Assembly: GCA_049792815.1 (NCBI GenBank)
Contig: JBARBG010000149.1
Coordinates: forward strand, 1-46,741
Source of the DNA: DAIDKA01 sp049792815
Lineage (GTDB): Bacteria; Pseudomonadota; Gammaproteobacteria; Steroidobacterales; Steroidobacteraceae
Direction: 5' to 3'
Length of the DNA: 46,741 nt
Part shown: positions 17,981 through 25,231 of the stretch, in pieces
How the letters are laid out: the number at the start of each line of letters is the position of its first letter
Position numbering within the stretch: the stretch's first letter is position 1
Notes under the pieces: generated by a model
The model's input: only the letters and a program-made list of their open reading frames with translations
What the model was told of the DNA's origin: nothing
The model's database searches: none
Made by a program: the position numbers and the translations under genes

Positions 17981-18863
17981 TGATTTTCGTTGCGGCTTTG
18001 CCGCCCTGGTCGGCCGACCCAATGTCGGCAAGTCGACCTTGCTCAATGCGCTGATCGGCCAGAAGCTGAGCATCGTCACACCCCGACCCCAGACCACCCG
18101 GCATCGGGTGCTGGGAGTGCACGAGAATGCCTCGGCCCAGATTGCCTTCGTGGATACCCCGGGCATCCACCAGGGCGCCAAGCGGGCGCTGAACCGCGCC
18201 ATGAACCGCACCGCGGCCACGGTGCTGGCCGATGCGGATGTCGGCGTCTTCGTGATGGAGGCGCTGCAGTGGACCCGCGAAGATGATCTGGTGCTGGAGC
18301 ACCTGGTGCGCAGCGGCCGCCCGGTACTGGCGGCGGTCAACAAGGTCGACAAGGTCCATCCGCGTGAACGGCTGCTGCCGTTTCTGGCCGAGCTCGCGCA
18401 CCGCCATGCATTCGCCGAGATCATCCCCATCAGCGCCACGAAAAAAGTGAACCTCGAGCCGCTGCTGGGCGCCATCACGCGACTGCTGCCGGTGTCGCCG
18501 CCGCTGTTCCCCAGCGGCCAGGTCACCGATCGGGACCTGGCCTTTCGCATCAGCGAGATGATCCGCGAGAAATTGACGCTGGAGCTGGATCAGGAGCTGC
18601 CCTACGGCATTGCTGTGGAGATCGAGGCCATGGGCGAGGATGAGGGGCAGCTGAATGTCTCCGCGGCCATCTGGGTGGACCGGGCCGGCCAGAAGCCCAT
18701 TGTCATCGGCGCCGGCGGCGAGCGCCTGAAGCGCGTCGGACGCAAGGCCCGCCTGGAGCTCAACCATGTGCTGGGCGAGCGGCTGCATTTGACCCTATGG
18801 GTCAAGGTCCGTGAGAGCTGGGCGGACAGCGCCCGGGCGCTCACGGAACTGGGCCTCGAATGA
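17964..18863 (+). CDS. era: Ribosome biogenesis GTPase Era
   Basis: Era binds the 3' end of 16S rRNA and supports 30S assembly. The 299-residue product has G1 GRPNVGKST, the switch T in RPQTTRHR, DTPGIH, NKVDKV and SATKK, then a C-terminal KH domain (IVIGAGGERLKRVGRKARLE). Two starts are possible, ATG 17964 or ATG 17973, both inside the end of rnc. The rnc-era-recO order is typical of proteobacteria. Confidence 0.96.
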   Translation: MSTMNDDFRCGFAALVGRPNVGKSTLLNALIGQKLSIVTPRPQTTRHRVLGVHENASAQIAFVDTPGIHQGAKRALNRAMNRTAATVLADADVGVFVMEALQWTREDDLVLEHLVRSGRPVLAAVNKVDKVHPRERLLPFLAELAHRHAFAEIIPISATKKVNLEPLLGAITRLLPVSPPLFPSGQVTDRDLAFRISEMIREKLTLELDQELPYGIAVEIEAMGEDEGQLNVSAAIWVDRAGQKPIVIGAGGERLKRVGRKARLELNHVLGERLHLTLWVKVRESWADSARALTELGLE

Positions 18864-18870
18864 ACCCGCC

Positions 18871-19602
18871 ATGAAGACGCGCCGGACGCTGCTGGCGCAG
18901 GCGTACGTCCTGCACGCCCTCGCGTACCGGGACACCAGCCGCATCCTTGAGGTGTTCACGCGCGAGCAGGGCCGGGTATCGGTGTTTGCCCGCGGCGTGC
19001 GCGGCCCCAAGGCGCGCCTGGCGTCGCTCCTGCAACCCTTCCAACCCTTGCTGCTGTCCTTCAGCTCGCGCGGGGAGGCCGCGCAGCTGATCGATGCCGA
19101 AAGCGATGGCGGCCCGCGCTGCGGCCTGCCGCCCGCGGCGCTGCTGTCAGGGTTCTATCTCAATGAGCTGTTGCTGAAGCTCACCACCCGCCATGATCCG
19201 AACGGCGCTCTGTTCGACGGCTACCAGCGCACCCTGCAGGCCCTGGCGTCCGGCGCCCCCTTGGAGCCGGCCCTGCGCGGCTTCGAACTGCACCTGCTGC
19301 AGGAGCTGGGTTATGGGCTGGACCTGACCCACACTGTGGCCGGTGGCCCGGTCAGCGCACAGGGGTACTATCATTTCCGCCCGGCCGACGGCCTCATCGC
19401 AACCACCGCCGAGCATTCCGGGGCGCTCCTGGGCAGCTCGCTGCTGAATCTGGCCGCCGGCACCCTGCGCGGGTCCGGGGAGCTCGCCGATGCCCGCCGG
19501 GTGCTGTCGGCGGCCCTGGAACACTGTCTTGAGGGTCGACCGATCGTCACGCGCGCGGTTGCGCGGGCCTGTGTGGGAAGTGCACTGGTACCCAAATCAT
19601 GA
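18871..19602 (+). CDS. recO: DNA repair protein RecO
   Basis: RecO loads RecA on SSB-coated single strands in the RecFOR pathway. The 243-residue protein has an N-terminal OB fold (AYVLHALAYRDTSRILEVFT; then VFARGVRGPKARL) and a helical C-terminal domain. The ATG at 18871 lies seven bases after era, although no good ribosome site is visible; an earlier in-frame start inside era is less likely. The zinc-binding Cys seen in some RecO proteins are not apparent. Confidence 0.9.
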   Translation: MKTRRTLLAQAYVLHALAYRDTSRILEVFTREQGRVSVFARGVRGPKARLASLLQPFQPLLLSFSSRGEAAQLIDAESDGGPRCGLPPAALLSGFYLNELLLKLTTRHDPNGALFDGYQRTLQALASGAPLEPALRGFELHLLQELGYGLDLTHTVAGGPVSAQGYYHFRPADGLIATTAEHSGALLGSSLLNLAAGTLRGSGELADARRVLSAALEHCLEGRPIVTRAVARACVGSALVPKS

Positions 19603-20333
19603 ATCATTCAAACATCCGCCTGGGCGTCAACATCGATCACGTGGCCACCGTCAGGCAGGCCCGGCGCGCCACGTACCCGGACCCGGTGCATGCGGCGCTG
19701 CTGGCCGAACAGTCCGGCGCCGACAGCATCACCGTGCATCTGCGCGAGGACCGGCGGCATATTCAGGACCGTGACGTGCGCAGTCTGCGCACCCTGCTGC
19801 AGACCCGCATGAACCTGGAAATGGCGCTCGCCGAGGAGCTGCTGGCGCTCGCCTGCGAACTTAAGCCCGCGGATTGTTGCCTGGTCCCTGAGAAGCGCGC
19901 GGAAGTTACCACCGAAGGCGGCCTGGATGTGGCCGCGCAGATGCCGCGCCTGCAGGAGGCGGCCCAGCGCCTGGCGGGCGCCGGCGTTCGATTGTCACTG
20001 TTCATTGATCCTGATCCGCGCCAGGTCGAGGCCGCGGCGCGCATCGGTGCGCCCGCCATCGAGCTGCACACCGGCGCCTATGCTGACAGTTCGGGTGCGG
20101 CGCAGGCTGGCGAGCTGTCGCGGCTGCTGGCGAGTGCGCAGCTGGGCGCGCGCCTGGGCCTGTCGGTGCATGCCGGCCATGGCCTGCACTATCACAACGT
20201 GCAGCCGGTAGCGGCCATCCGCGAGATCATTGAACTGAATATCGGCCATGCCATCGTGGCCCGTGCGCTGTTCACCGGACTGCCCAGTGCGGTACGCGAT
20301 ATGAAGGCATTGATGCTGGCGGCGCGCGTGTGA
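19599..20333 (+). CDS. pdxJ: Pyridoxine 5'-phosphate synthase
   Basis: PdxJ condenses 1-deoxyxylulose 5-phosphate with 3-amino-2-oxopropyl phosphate to pyridoxine 5'-phosphate. The 244-residue TIM-barrel protein has LGVNIDHVATVRQARR, GADSITVHLREDRRHI, the catalytic Glu region LVPEKRAEVTTEGG, and the C-terminal HAGHGLHYHN. The ATG overlaps the recO stop (ATGA), the common recO-pdxJ coupling. Confidence 0.96.
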   Translation: MNHSNIRLGVNIDHVATVRQARRATYPDPVHAALLAEQSGADSITVHLREDRRHIQDRDVRSLRTLLQTRMNLEMALAEELLALACELKPADCCLVPEKRAEVTTEGGLDVAAQMPRLQEAAQRLAGAGVRLSLFIDPDPRQVEAAARIGAPAIELHTGAYADSSGAAQAGELSRLLASAQLGARLGLSVHAGHGLHYHNVQPVAAIREIIELNIGHAIVARALFTGLPSAVRDMKALMLAARV

Positions 20334-21121
20334 ACGTCCTGGTCTTCGACATCGAAACCGTGCCGGACACCGAGCTGGGGCGCCGCCTGCATGGGCTTGC
20401 GGGTCTGCCCGATGCGGATGTCGCGAAGGCGATGTTCACTTTGCGCCGCCAGGACACCGGCAGCGAATTTCTGCCGCCCCCCCAGCAGCGCATCGTGGCG
20501 ATCTCCTGCGTGCTGCGCAGTCGTGAAGGGCTCAGGGTGTGGAGCCTGGGCGATCCTGAGGCCGCCGAGGAAGAACTGATCCGCCGTTTCTTTGATGGTC
20601 TTGAACGCTATACGCCGGATCTGGTGTCCTGGAATGGCGGCGGTTTTGATCTGCCGGTGCTGCAGTACCGTGCCTTGCGCGCCGGCATCCGCGCCGAACG
20701 CTACTGGGAGACCGGCGAATCCGACACGGCATTCCGCTACAACAATTACCTGTCGCGCTTTCACTGGCGGCACATGGATCTGATGGACATCCTGTCGGGC
20801 TTCCAGGGCCGGGCGCGCGCGCCGCTGGTCGAGGTGGCGACGTTGCTGGGCCTTCCGGGCAAGCTCGGGTTTTCGGGCGCGCAGGTCTGGGATGCGTGGC
20901 AGGCCGGACAGATCGTGCGCATCCGCCAGTACTGCGAGACCGATGTACTGAACACCTACCTCATCTACCTGCGATTCGAGCTGATGCGCGGCCGCTTCAC
21001 GGCGCAGCTGTACGCGGAGGAAGTGGCGCGGGTGAAGGCGCTGCTGGCCGCGGGACCTGAGCCGCATTTCGGTCAGTTCCTGCGCGCGTGGGAGGCGTCG
21101 GCCGCGCCGCTCGGAGCATGA
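20330..21121 (+). CDS. PolB-related DEDDy 3'-5' exonuclease
   Basis: The 263-residue protein matches the stand-alone predicted 3'-5' exonuclease family related to the proofreading domain of DNA polymerase B. Exo I is FDIETVP with Asp7 and Glu9, Exo II is LVSWNGGGFDLPVL, and Exo III is YCETDVLNTYLIYL near residue 205 with the Tyr-x-x-x-Asp pattern. It starts at a GTG overlapping the pdxJ stop (GTGA), and its stop overlaps rlmD. A nuclease role is inferred from motifs; the substrate is unknown. Confidence 0.85.
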   Translation: MNVLVFDIETVPDTELGRRLHGLAGLPDADVAKAMFTLRRQDTGSEFLPPPQQRIVAISCVLRSREGLRVWSLGDPEAAEEELIRRFFDGLERYTPDLVSWNGGGFDLPVLQYRALRAGIRAERYWETGESDTAFRYNNYLSRFHWRHMDLMDILSGFQGRARAPLVEVATLLGLPGKLGFSGAQVWDAWQAGQIVRIRQYCETDVLNTYLIYLRFELMRGRFTAQLYAEEVARVKALLAAGPEPHFGQFLRAWEASAAPLGA

Positions 21122-22449
21122 GCCGGCGACCCCGGATTGCGGCACCGCCGGAGCAGGGAACGGTTGCGGCGCTGACTCACGACGGCGAAGGCATCATCCG
21201 TCAGGGCAAGACTGCGTTCGTGGCCGGCGCACTGCCGGGCGAGGTCATCCGTTTCCGGCGCCTGCGCAGTCACCGCGGGCATGATGAAGGTCAGCTGCTG
21301 GAGGTCATTGCGGCCTCGCCGGACCGGGTCACACCACGCTGCGCGCACTTCGGTATCTGCGGTGGCTGCGCATTGCAGCATCTTGCCGGGGAGCGGCAGA
21401 TCGAGCTCAAGGAGCAGGAACTGCGTGATGCCCTGGAGCGGGTCGCCAAGGTGCAGGCGCAGGCATGGCTGCCGCCGCTGCGGGGTCCGCAATGGGGCTA
21501 TCGGCGCCGTGCCCGGCTGGGCGCCCGCTATGTCCCCAAGAAGGGCCGGGTGGTCGTGGGTTTTCGCGAGCGGCTCGCGCCCTACATTGCAGCCCTCGAA
21601 CACTGCGACGTGGTCAGTCCCCCGGTTGGCGGGCTCATCGCGCCCCTGTCCGTGATGCTCACGGGCCTCAGCACCCGCGACTCGATTCCGCAGATCGAGG
21701 TGGCGGTGGCGGAAAATGCCACGGCGCTGGTGTTCAGGGTGCTGCGCGCGCTGCCGGAGGGCGATATTGCTGCGCTGCGGGATTTCGGCCGGCAGCACGC
21801 CCTGCGCATCTACCTGCAAACCGGTGGGCTGGACTCCGTCGCCCCCCTCGAGGCCACGGCTGATCCTGTGCCGCTGCGCTACTCGCTGCCGGAGTTTGCC
21901 GTGGCCTACGAGTTCGCGCCGACCGACTTCGTGCAGATCAACGCCGCAATCAATGCCGCGATGGTCTCGCGCGTGCTGTCGCTGCTGGAGCTGACTCCCC
22001 AGTCACGCGTCCTCGACCTGTACTGCGGACTGGGGAATTTCACCCTGCCGCTGGCCCGTCATGCCGGGGTGGTGCTGGGAATTGAAGCGGATAAGGCACT
22101 CGTCGAGCGCGCACGACATAATGCGCTCCTGAATGGCCTCGGCAATGCGCAATTCGTGGCGGCGGATCTGACTCAATCATTACCTTTGCATGCGCCCTAC
22201 CTGGCGGGGGGGTTCAGCCACGTGGTGCTGGATCCGCCCCGCGCGGGGGCTTTGGACGTTATGCCAACCATCGCACATCTTGCCCCCCGCAAAGTCGCTT
22301 ACATTTCCTGTCATCCGGGAAGCCTCGCACGCGATATTGCGGTGCTGGTTCACGATTTTGGCTTTGAACTGCGTGCGGCCGGGGTGCTGGACATGTTTCC
22401 GCATACCGCTCATGTGGAGTCGCTGGCGGTATTGACACCGCCGCATTGA
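21118..22449 (+). CDS. rlmD: 23S rRNA (uracil-1939-C5)-methyltransferase RlmD
   Basis: RlmD methylates U1939 of 23S rRNA with S-adenosylmethionine. The 443-residue protein has an N-terminal TRAM-like domain (TVAALTHDGEGIIRQGKTAF), a 4Fe-4S cluster motif (Cys residues in CAHFGICGGC), SAM-binding LDLYCGLGNFTLPLA, LDPPRAG and the catalytic Cys in YISCHPGSLARD. The residue after this Cys is His, where Asn is usual. It overlaps the exonuclease gene (ATGA). RlmC is an alternative, but the TRAM domain and length favour RlmD. Confidence 0.88.
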   Translation: MSRRPRIAAPPEQGTVAALTHDGEGIIRQGKTAFVAGALPGEVIRFRRLRSHRGHDEGQLLEVIAASPDRVTPRCAHFGICGGCALQHLAGERQIELKEQELRDALERVAKVQAQAWLPPLRGPQWGYRRRARLGARYVPKKGRVVVGFRERLAPYIAALEHCDVVSPPVGGLIAPLSVMLTGLSTRDSIPQIEVAVAENATALVFRVLRALPEGDIAALRDFGRQHALRIYLQTGGLDSVAPLEATADPVPLRYSLPEFAVAYEFAPTDFVQINAAINAAMVSRVLSLLELTPQSRVLDLYCGLGNFTLPLARHAGVVLGIEADKALVERARHNALLNGLGNAQFVAADLTQSLPLHAPYLAGGFSHVVLDPPRAGALDVMPTIAHLAPRKVAYISCHPGSLARDIAVLVHDFGFELRAAGVLDMFPHTAHVESLAVLTPPH

Positions 22450-22467
22450 GTACGGAGTGAGCATGAG

Positions 22468-23520
22468 ATGACGCTCGGCCCGCTGATGATCGACCTGGTG
22501 GGGACTGCGGTCCTCCCGGAGGAGCGCGACATGCTCGCGCATCCGCTCGTCGGCGGCGTCATCCTGTTTGCGCGCAATTACGAAAGCCCAGAGCAGCTGT
22601 TGCAGCTGACCGGTGCGATCCACGCGGCGCGCAACCCGCCGCTGCTCATTGCAGTGGATCATGAGGGCGGCCGGGTGCAGCGCTTCCGCAGCGGCTTTTC
22701 ACGACTGCCGCCGGCGCGCCGCATCGGGCAGCTGTTTGATACCGATCACCCCGAAGGGCTCGCGGCCGCGCGCCAGATGGGTTGGCTGATGGCCGCCGAG
22801 CTGCGTGCGCATGGCGTTGATCTGTCCTTCGCGCCCACCGTGGATCTGGACTATGGCCTGAATGAAGCCATCGGCGATCGCGCCTTGCACCCCACTGCCG
22901 ATGCGACGGCGCAGCTTGCCGTCGCGTACATGATGGGCATGCGCGATGCCGGCATGGCGGCGACGGCCAAGCATTTTCCGGGTCACGGCGCGGTGGTCGC
23001 CGACTCGCATGTGGCGCTGCCCGTGGACCGGCGCGAACTGGCCGATCTCGCCGAAGACCTGACACCCTACCGGCGCCTGATCGCCAACGGTCTGCCGGGC
23101 GTCATGGTCGCGCATATCCTGTTGCCGGCCGAGGATGCGGCGCCGGCCAGTCTGTCGGCGCGCTGGATCAAAGGCGTGCTGCGGACGGATCTGAACTTCC
23201 AGGGCGCGATTTTCACCGACGACCTGAGCATGGGTGCGGTGGCTGCCGGTGGCGACATCGTCGAACGCTGTCAGCGGGCGCTCCTTGCCGGCTGCGACAT
23301 GCTGCTGGTTTGCAATGACTTAGGCTCGCGCTCGCAGGCGCTGGCGGGCCTGAAGGTCACCCCGGATCCGGCATCACAGCTGCGCCTGGTGCGCATGCGG
23401 GGCCGCGAACGGCTCTCGCCCGCGCAGCTGCGCGCGGCGCAGGAGTGGAGCGCGGCCCAGCAACTGCTCACGCGTCTGGCTGCCGCCCCGGCCCTGTCAC
23501 TGAGCGCGGAAGGCGCATGA
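22468..23520 (+). CDS. nagZ: Beta-N-acetylhexosaminidase NagZ (GH3)
   Basis: NagZ removes N-acetylglucosamine from muropeptides in cytoplasmic cell-wall recycling. The 350-residue single-domain GH3 enzyme has VDHEGGRVQRF (63-73), the flexible catalytic loop KHFPGHGAVVADSH with Asp179 and His181, and the nucleophile Asp251 in FTDDLSMGA. No signal peptide is present, as expected. csiV and mfd nearby follow known gammaproteobacterial order. A PAS/GGDEF-like gene is coupled to its stop. Confidence 0.95.
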   Translation: MTLGPLMIDLVGTAVLPEERDMLAHPLVGGVILFARNYESPEQLLQLTGAIHAARNPPLLIAVDHEGGRVQRFRSGFSRLPPARRIGQLFDTDHPEGLAAARQMGWLMAAELRAHGVDLSFAPTVDLDYGLNEAIGDRALHPTADATAQLAVAYMMGMRDAGMAATAKHFPGHGAVVADSHVALPVDRRELADLAEDLTPYRRLIANGLPGVMVAHILLPAEDAAPASLSARWIKGVLRTDLNFQGAIFTDDLSMGAVAAGGDIVERCQRALLAGCDMLLVCNDLGSRSQALAGLKVTPDPASQLRLVRMRGRERLSPAQLRAAQEWSAAQQLLTRLAAAPALSLSAEGA

Positions 23521-24512
23521 TCAACCTCGCGGAAAGCGGCTGGCGGGATGTCGTCGATCAGTCCCCGGAAGGCATCGTGATCTGCGATGCGACGGCACCT
23601 GATTGTCCGGTGGTCTATGCCAACGGGGCCTTTCTGGAGCTGTCAGGCTATCCCATCAGTGCGCTGATGGGGCGCAACCTGCGGCTGCTGCAGGGAAGCG
23701 ATCGGGACCAGGAAGGCCGGCAACGACTGCGTGAAGCGCTCGCCCGGGGTGAAGCATGTCGGGTGCTGATGCGCAACTACCGGCCCGACGGGGCCCAGTT
23801 CTGGAACGAAATACTGATCCAGCCGGTGCGTGATGCGGCCGGCCAGCTGGTGCAATGGATCGGTTATCACCGTGATACGCGCGAGCGCTTGCGCACGCCG
23901 GAGAAGCTGGCGCTGGCGGGCCTGCCGGCGTGGATGCGCGAGGACCGTCTCACCGGGCTGCATTCCCGGGCCTATTTTGAAGAACTGCTGCTGCGGGACT
24001 GGTATGTCGCGCAGCGCGACGGTCACGAGATCGGCCTGACCTTCCTCGACATCGATGACCTGGGCACCTATAACGACATTTTCGACAAGGCCAGCGGCGA
24101 TGCCTGCATCCGCCGGGTCGCACGGGTCATCACCGCCTCCTATCGGCGCAGCGGGGACCTGGTCGGCCGCTGGAACGGCGGTACCTTCGCGGTGCTCACC
24201 CAGGCCAACACCTCGGTCTCGGCGCATGACTATGCGCGCGTGGTGCTGCAACGGGTGCGCGAGCTTCTGATCCATCACCCCAGGGCTACGGCCAGCGGCC
24301 GCTACGTGACCTTGAGCGCCGGCGCCTGCACGCTGGTGCCGGCGCAGGAACTGTCGCTGCAGACTTTCATCGGCGCCTGCACGCTGGCCATGCAGCGCGC
24401 GAAGGGGCAGGGGAAGAACACCGCCTGCGCCACCGAGGCCGCAGACTTTGAGCAAACCGGTGATTCCGGCGCTCAGAACCGCGCCGCGGGTTCTGCCAGC
24501 CAGGGACGTTAA
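23517..24512 (+). CDS. LOV-like PAS domain fused to degenerate GGDEF domain
   Basis: This 331-residue soluble protein starts at an ATG overlapping the nagZ stop (ATGA). Residues 10-124 form a PAS domain very similar to LOV photoreceptors: YANGAFLELSGY, GRNLRLLQG (52-60), NYRPDGAQFWNE (87-98) and IGYHRDTRER. The photoactive LOV Cys (GRNC) is Leu55 here, and the usual flavin-contacting Gln (GVQ.D) is His118. Residues 143-310 are a GGDEF fold (DRLTGLHSRAYFEELL, LDIDDLGTYND), but the signature is NGGTF at 220-224, so diguanylate cyclase activity is unlikely. It is probably a signalling protein with two degenerate domains. The ligand and partners are unknown. Confidence 0.85.
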   Translation: MINLAESGWRDVVDQSPEGIVICDATAPDCPVVYANGAFLELSGYPISALMGRNLRLLQGSDRDQEGRQRLREALARGEACRVLMRNYRPDGAQFWNEILIQPVRDAAGQLVQWIGYHRDTRERLRTPEKLALAGLPAWMREDRLTGLHSRAYFEELLLRDWYVAQRDGHEIGLTFLDIDDLGTYNDIFDKASGDACIRRVARVITASYRRSGDLVGRWNGGTFAVLTQANTSVSAHDYARVVLQRVRELLIHHPRATASGRYVTLSAGACTLVPAQELSLQTFIGACTLAMQRAKGQGKNTACATEAADFEQTGDSGAQNRAAGSASQGR

Positions 24513-24518
24513 CGTCCC
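24503..24518. repeat. Perfect 16-bp palindrome containing both convergent stop codons
   Basis: The sequence GGGACGTTAACGTCCC is its own reverse complement. Its central TTAA supplies the TAA stop of the PAS/GGDEF gene on the plus strand and the TAA stop of csiV on the minus strand. As RNA it forms a 6-bp GC-rich stem with a UUAA loop in both transcripts. No U-run follows, so it is not a classical intrinsic terminator. Confidence 0.7.
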
Positions 24519-25219
24519 GCACGGCGCGCGCCCTGCGCCGGCACCACCAGCGCGATCACACCGAAGGCGGGCGAATCGAAGTAATTACGCTCGTAGAACT
24601 TCACCCGATGGTTGTCGCTCAACACAAACGTCGTTTGCGGCGCGGCGCCGAGCGCGGCGGGCGGATTGGCGATGGTCATGTCCAGCGCAAATCCCAGATG
24701 CAGGAACTCGCCGCGTTCCAGGGTCACCGTGCCGGACAGCAGCGGGTTGTCGAGCCCGAGTTGCTGCAGGCTCATGCTCTCATGAGTGCCCCAGGGACTG
24801 GCGGTCTGCGCCCAGCCGATGTGCGCCACTGTTGCATACGCGGCGCTGGCCCTGATGCGCGCCTCGAGATCACCCAGCTGGAATTCGGCCGGGGTCAGCA
24901 CCCGTACCAGGCGGCCGCCGGGCGTCGGCGCCACCGGCTCGCTCACCGGGGTGGCGGTCTCGCCATCGGCGCTGACCGGGATGGCCGGGGCCTGGCTGAC
25001 CTCAGTGGTCCAATTCTCAGGGCTTCCCAGGGTGGAGTTGGCGCGGAAGATGATGATCTCGATGTTGTAGACGCCGGCGCCCGCCGGCGCCGCGGCCGGC
25101 AGCGGATGCGGTTCGGGTACGGGCGCCACGCCAGGCGCGGATGAGGCTTGTTGCGCCAGGGCGCAGGTCAGCGGGCAGGAGAGCAGGCAGGCCGCCAGGA
25201 CCAGGTCTCGCAGTCTCAT
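24509..25219 (-). CDS. csiV: CsiV family protein (exported)
   Basis: The 236-residue product has a signal peptide (MRLRDLVLAACLLSCPLTCA, cleavage about ALA-QQ), a Pro/Ala-rich linker, and then the conserved domain beginning YNIEIIIFRA and ending near FVLSDNHRVKFYERNYFDSP. This fits the CsiV family, described in pathogens as a peptidoglycan-associated or host-interaction factor. The true role is uncertain. It follows mfd with nine bases between, and its start could be the GTG one codon earlier. Convergent with the PAS/GGDEF gene, its stop is shared in a palindrome. Confidence 0.82.
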   Translation of the reverse strand: MRLRDLVLAACLLSCPLTCALAQQASSAPGVAPVPEPHPLPAAAPAGAGVYNIEIIIFRANSTLGSPENWTTEVSQAPAIPVSADGETATPVSEPVAPTPGGRLVRVLTPAEFQLGDLEARIRASAAYATVAHIGWAQTASPWGTHESMSLQQLGLDNPLLSGTVTLERGEFLHLGFALDMTIANPPAALGAAPQTTFVLSDNHRVKFYERNYFDSPAFGVIALVVPAQGARRAGR

Positions 25220-25231
25220 CACTGAATCGTA

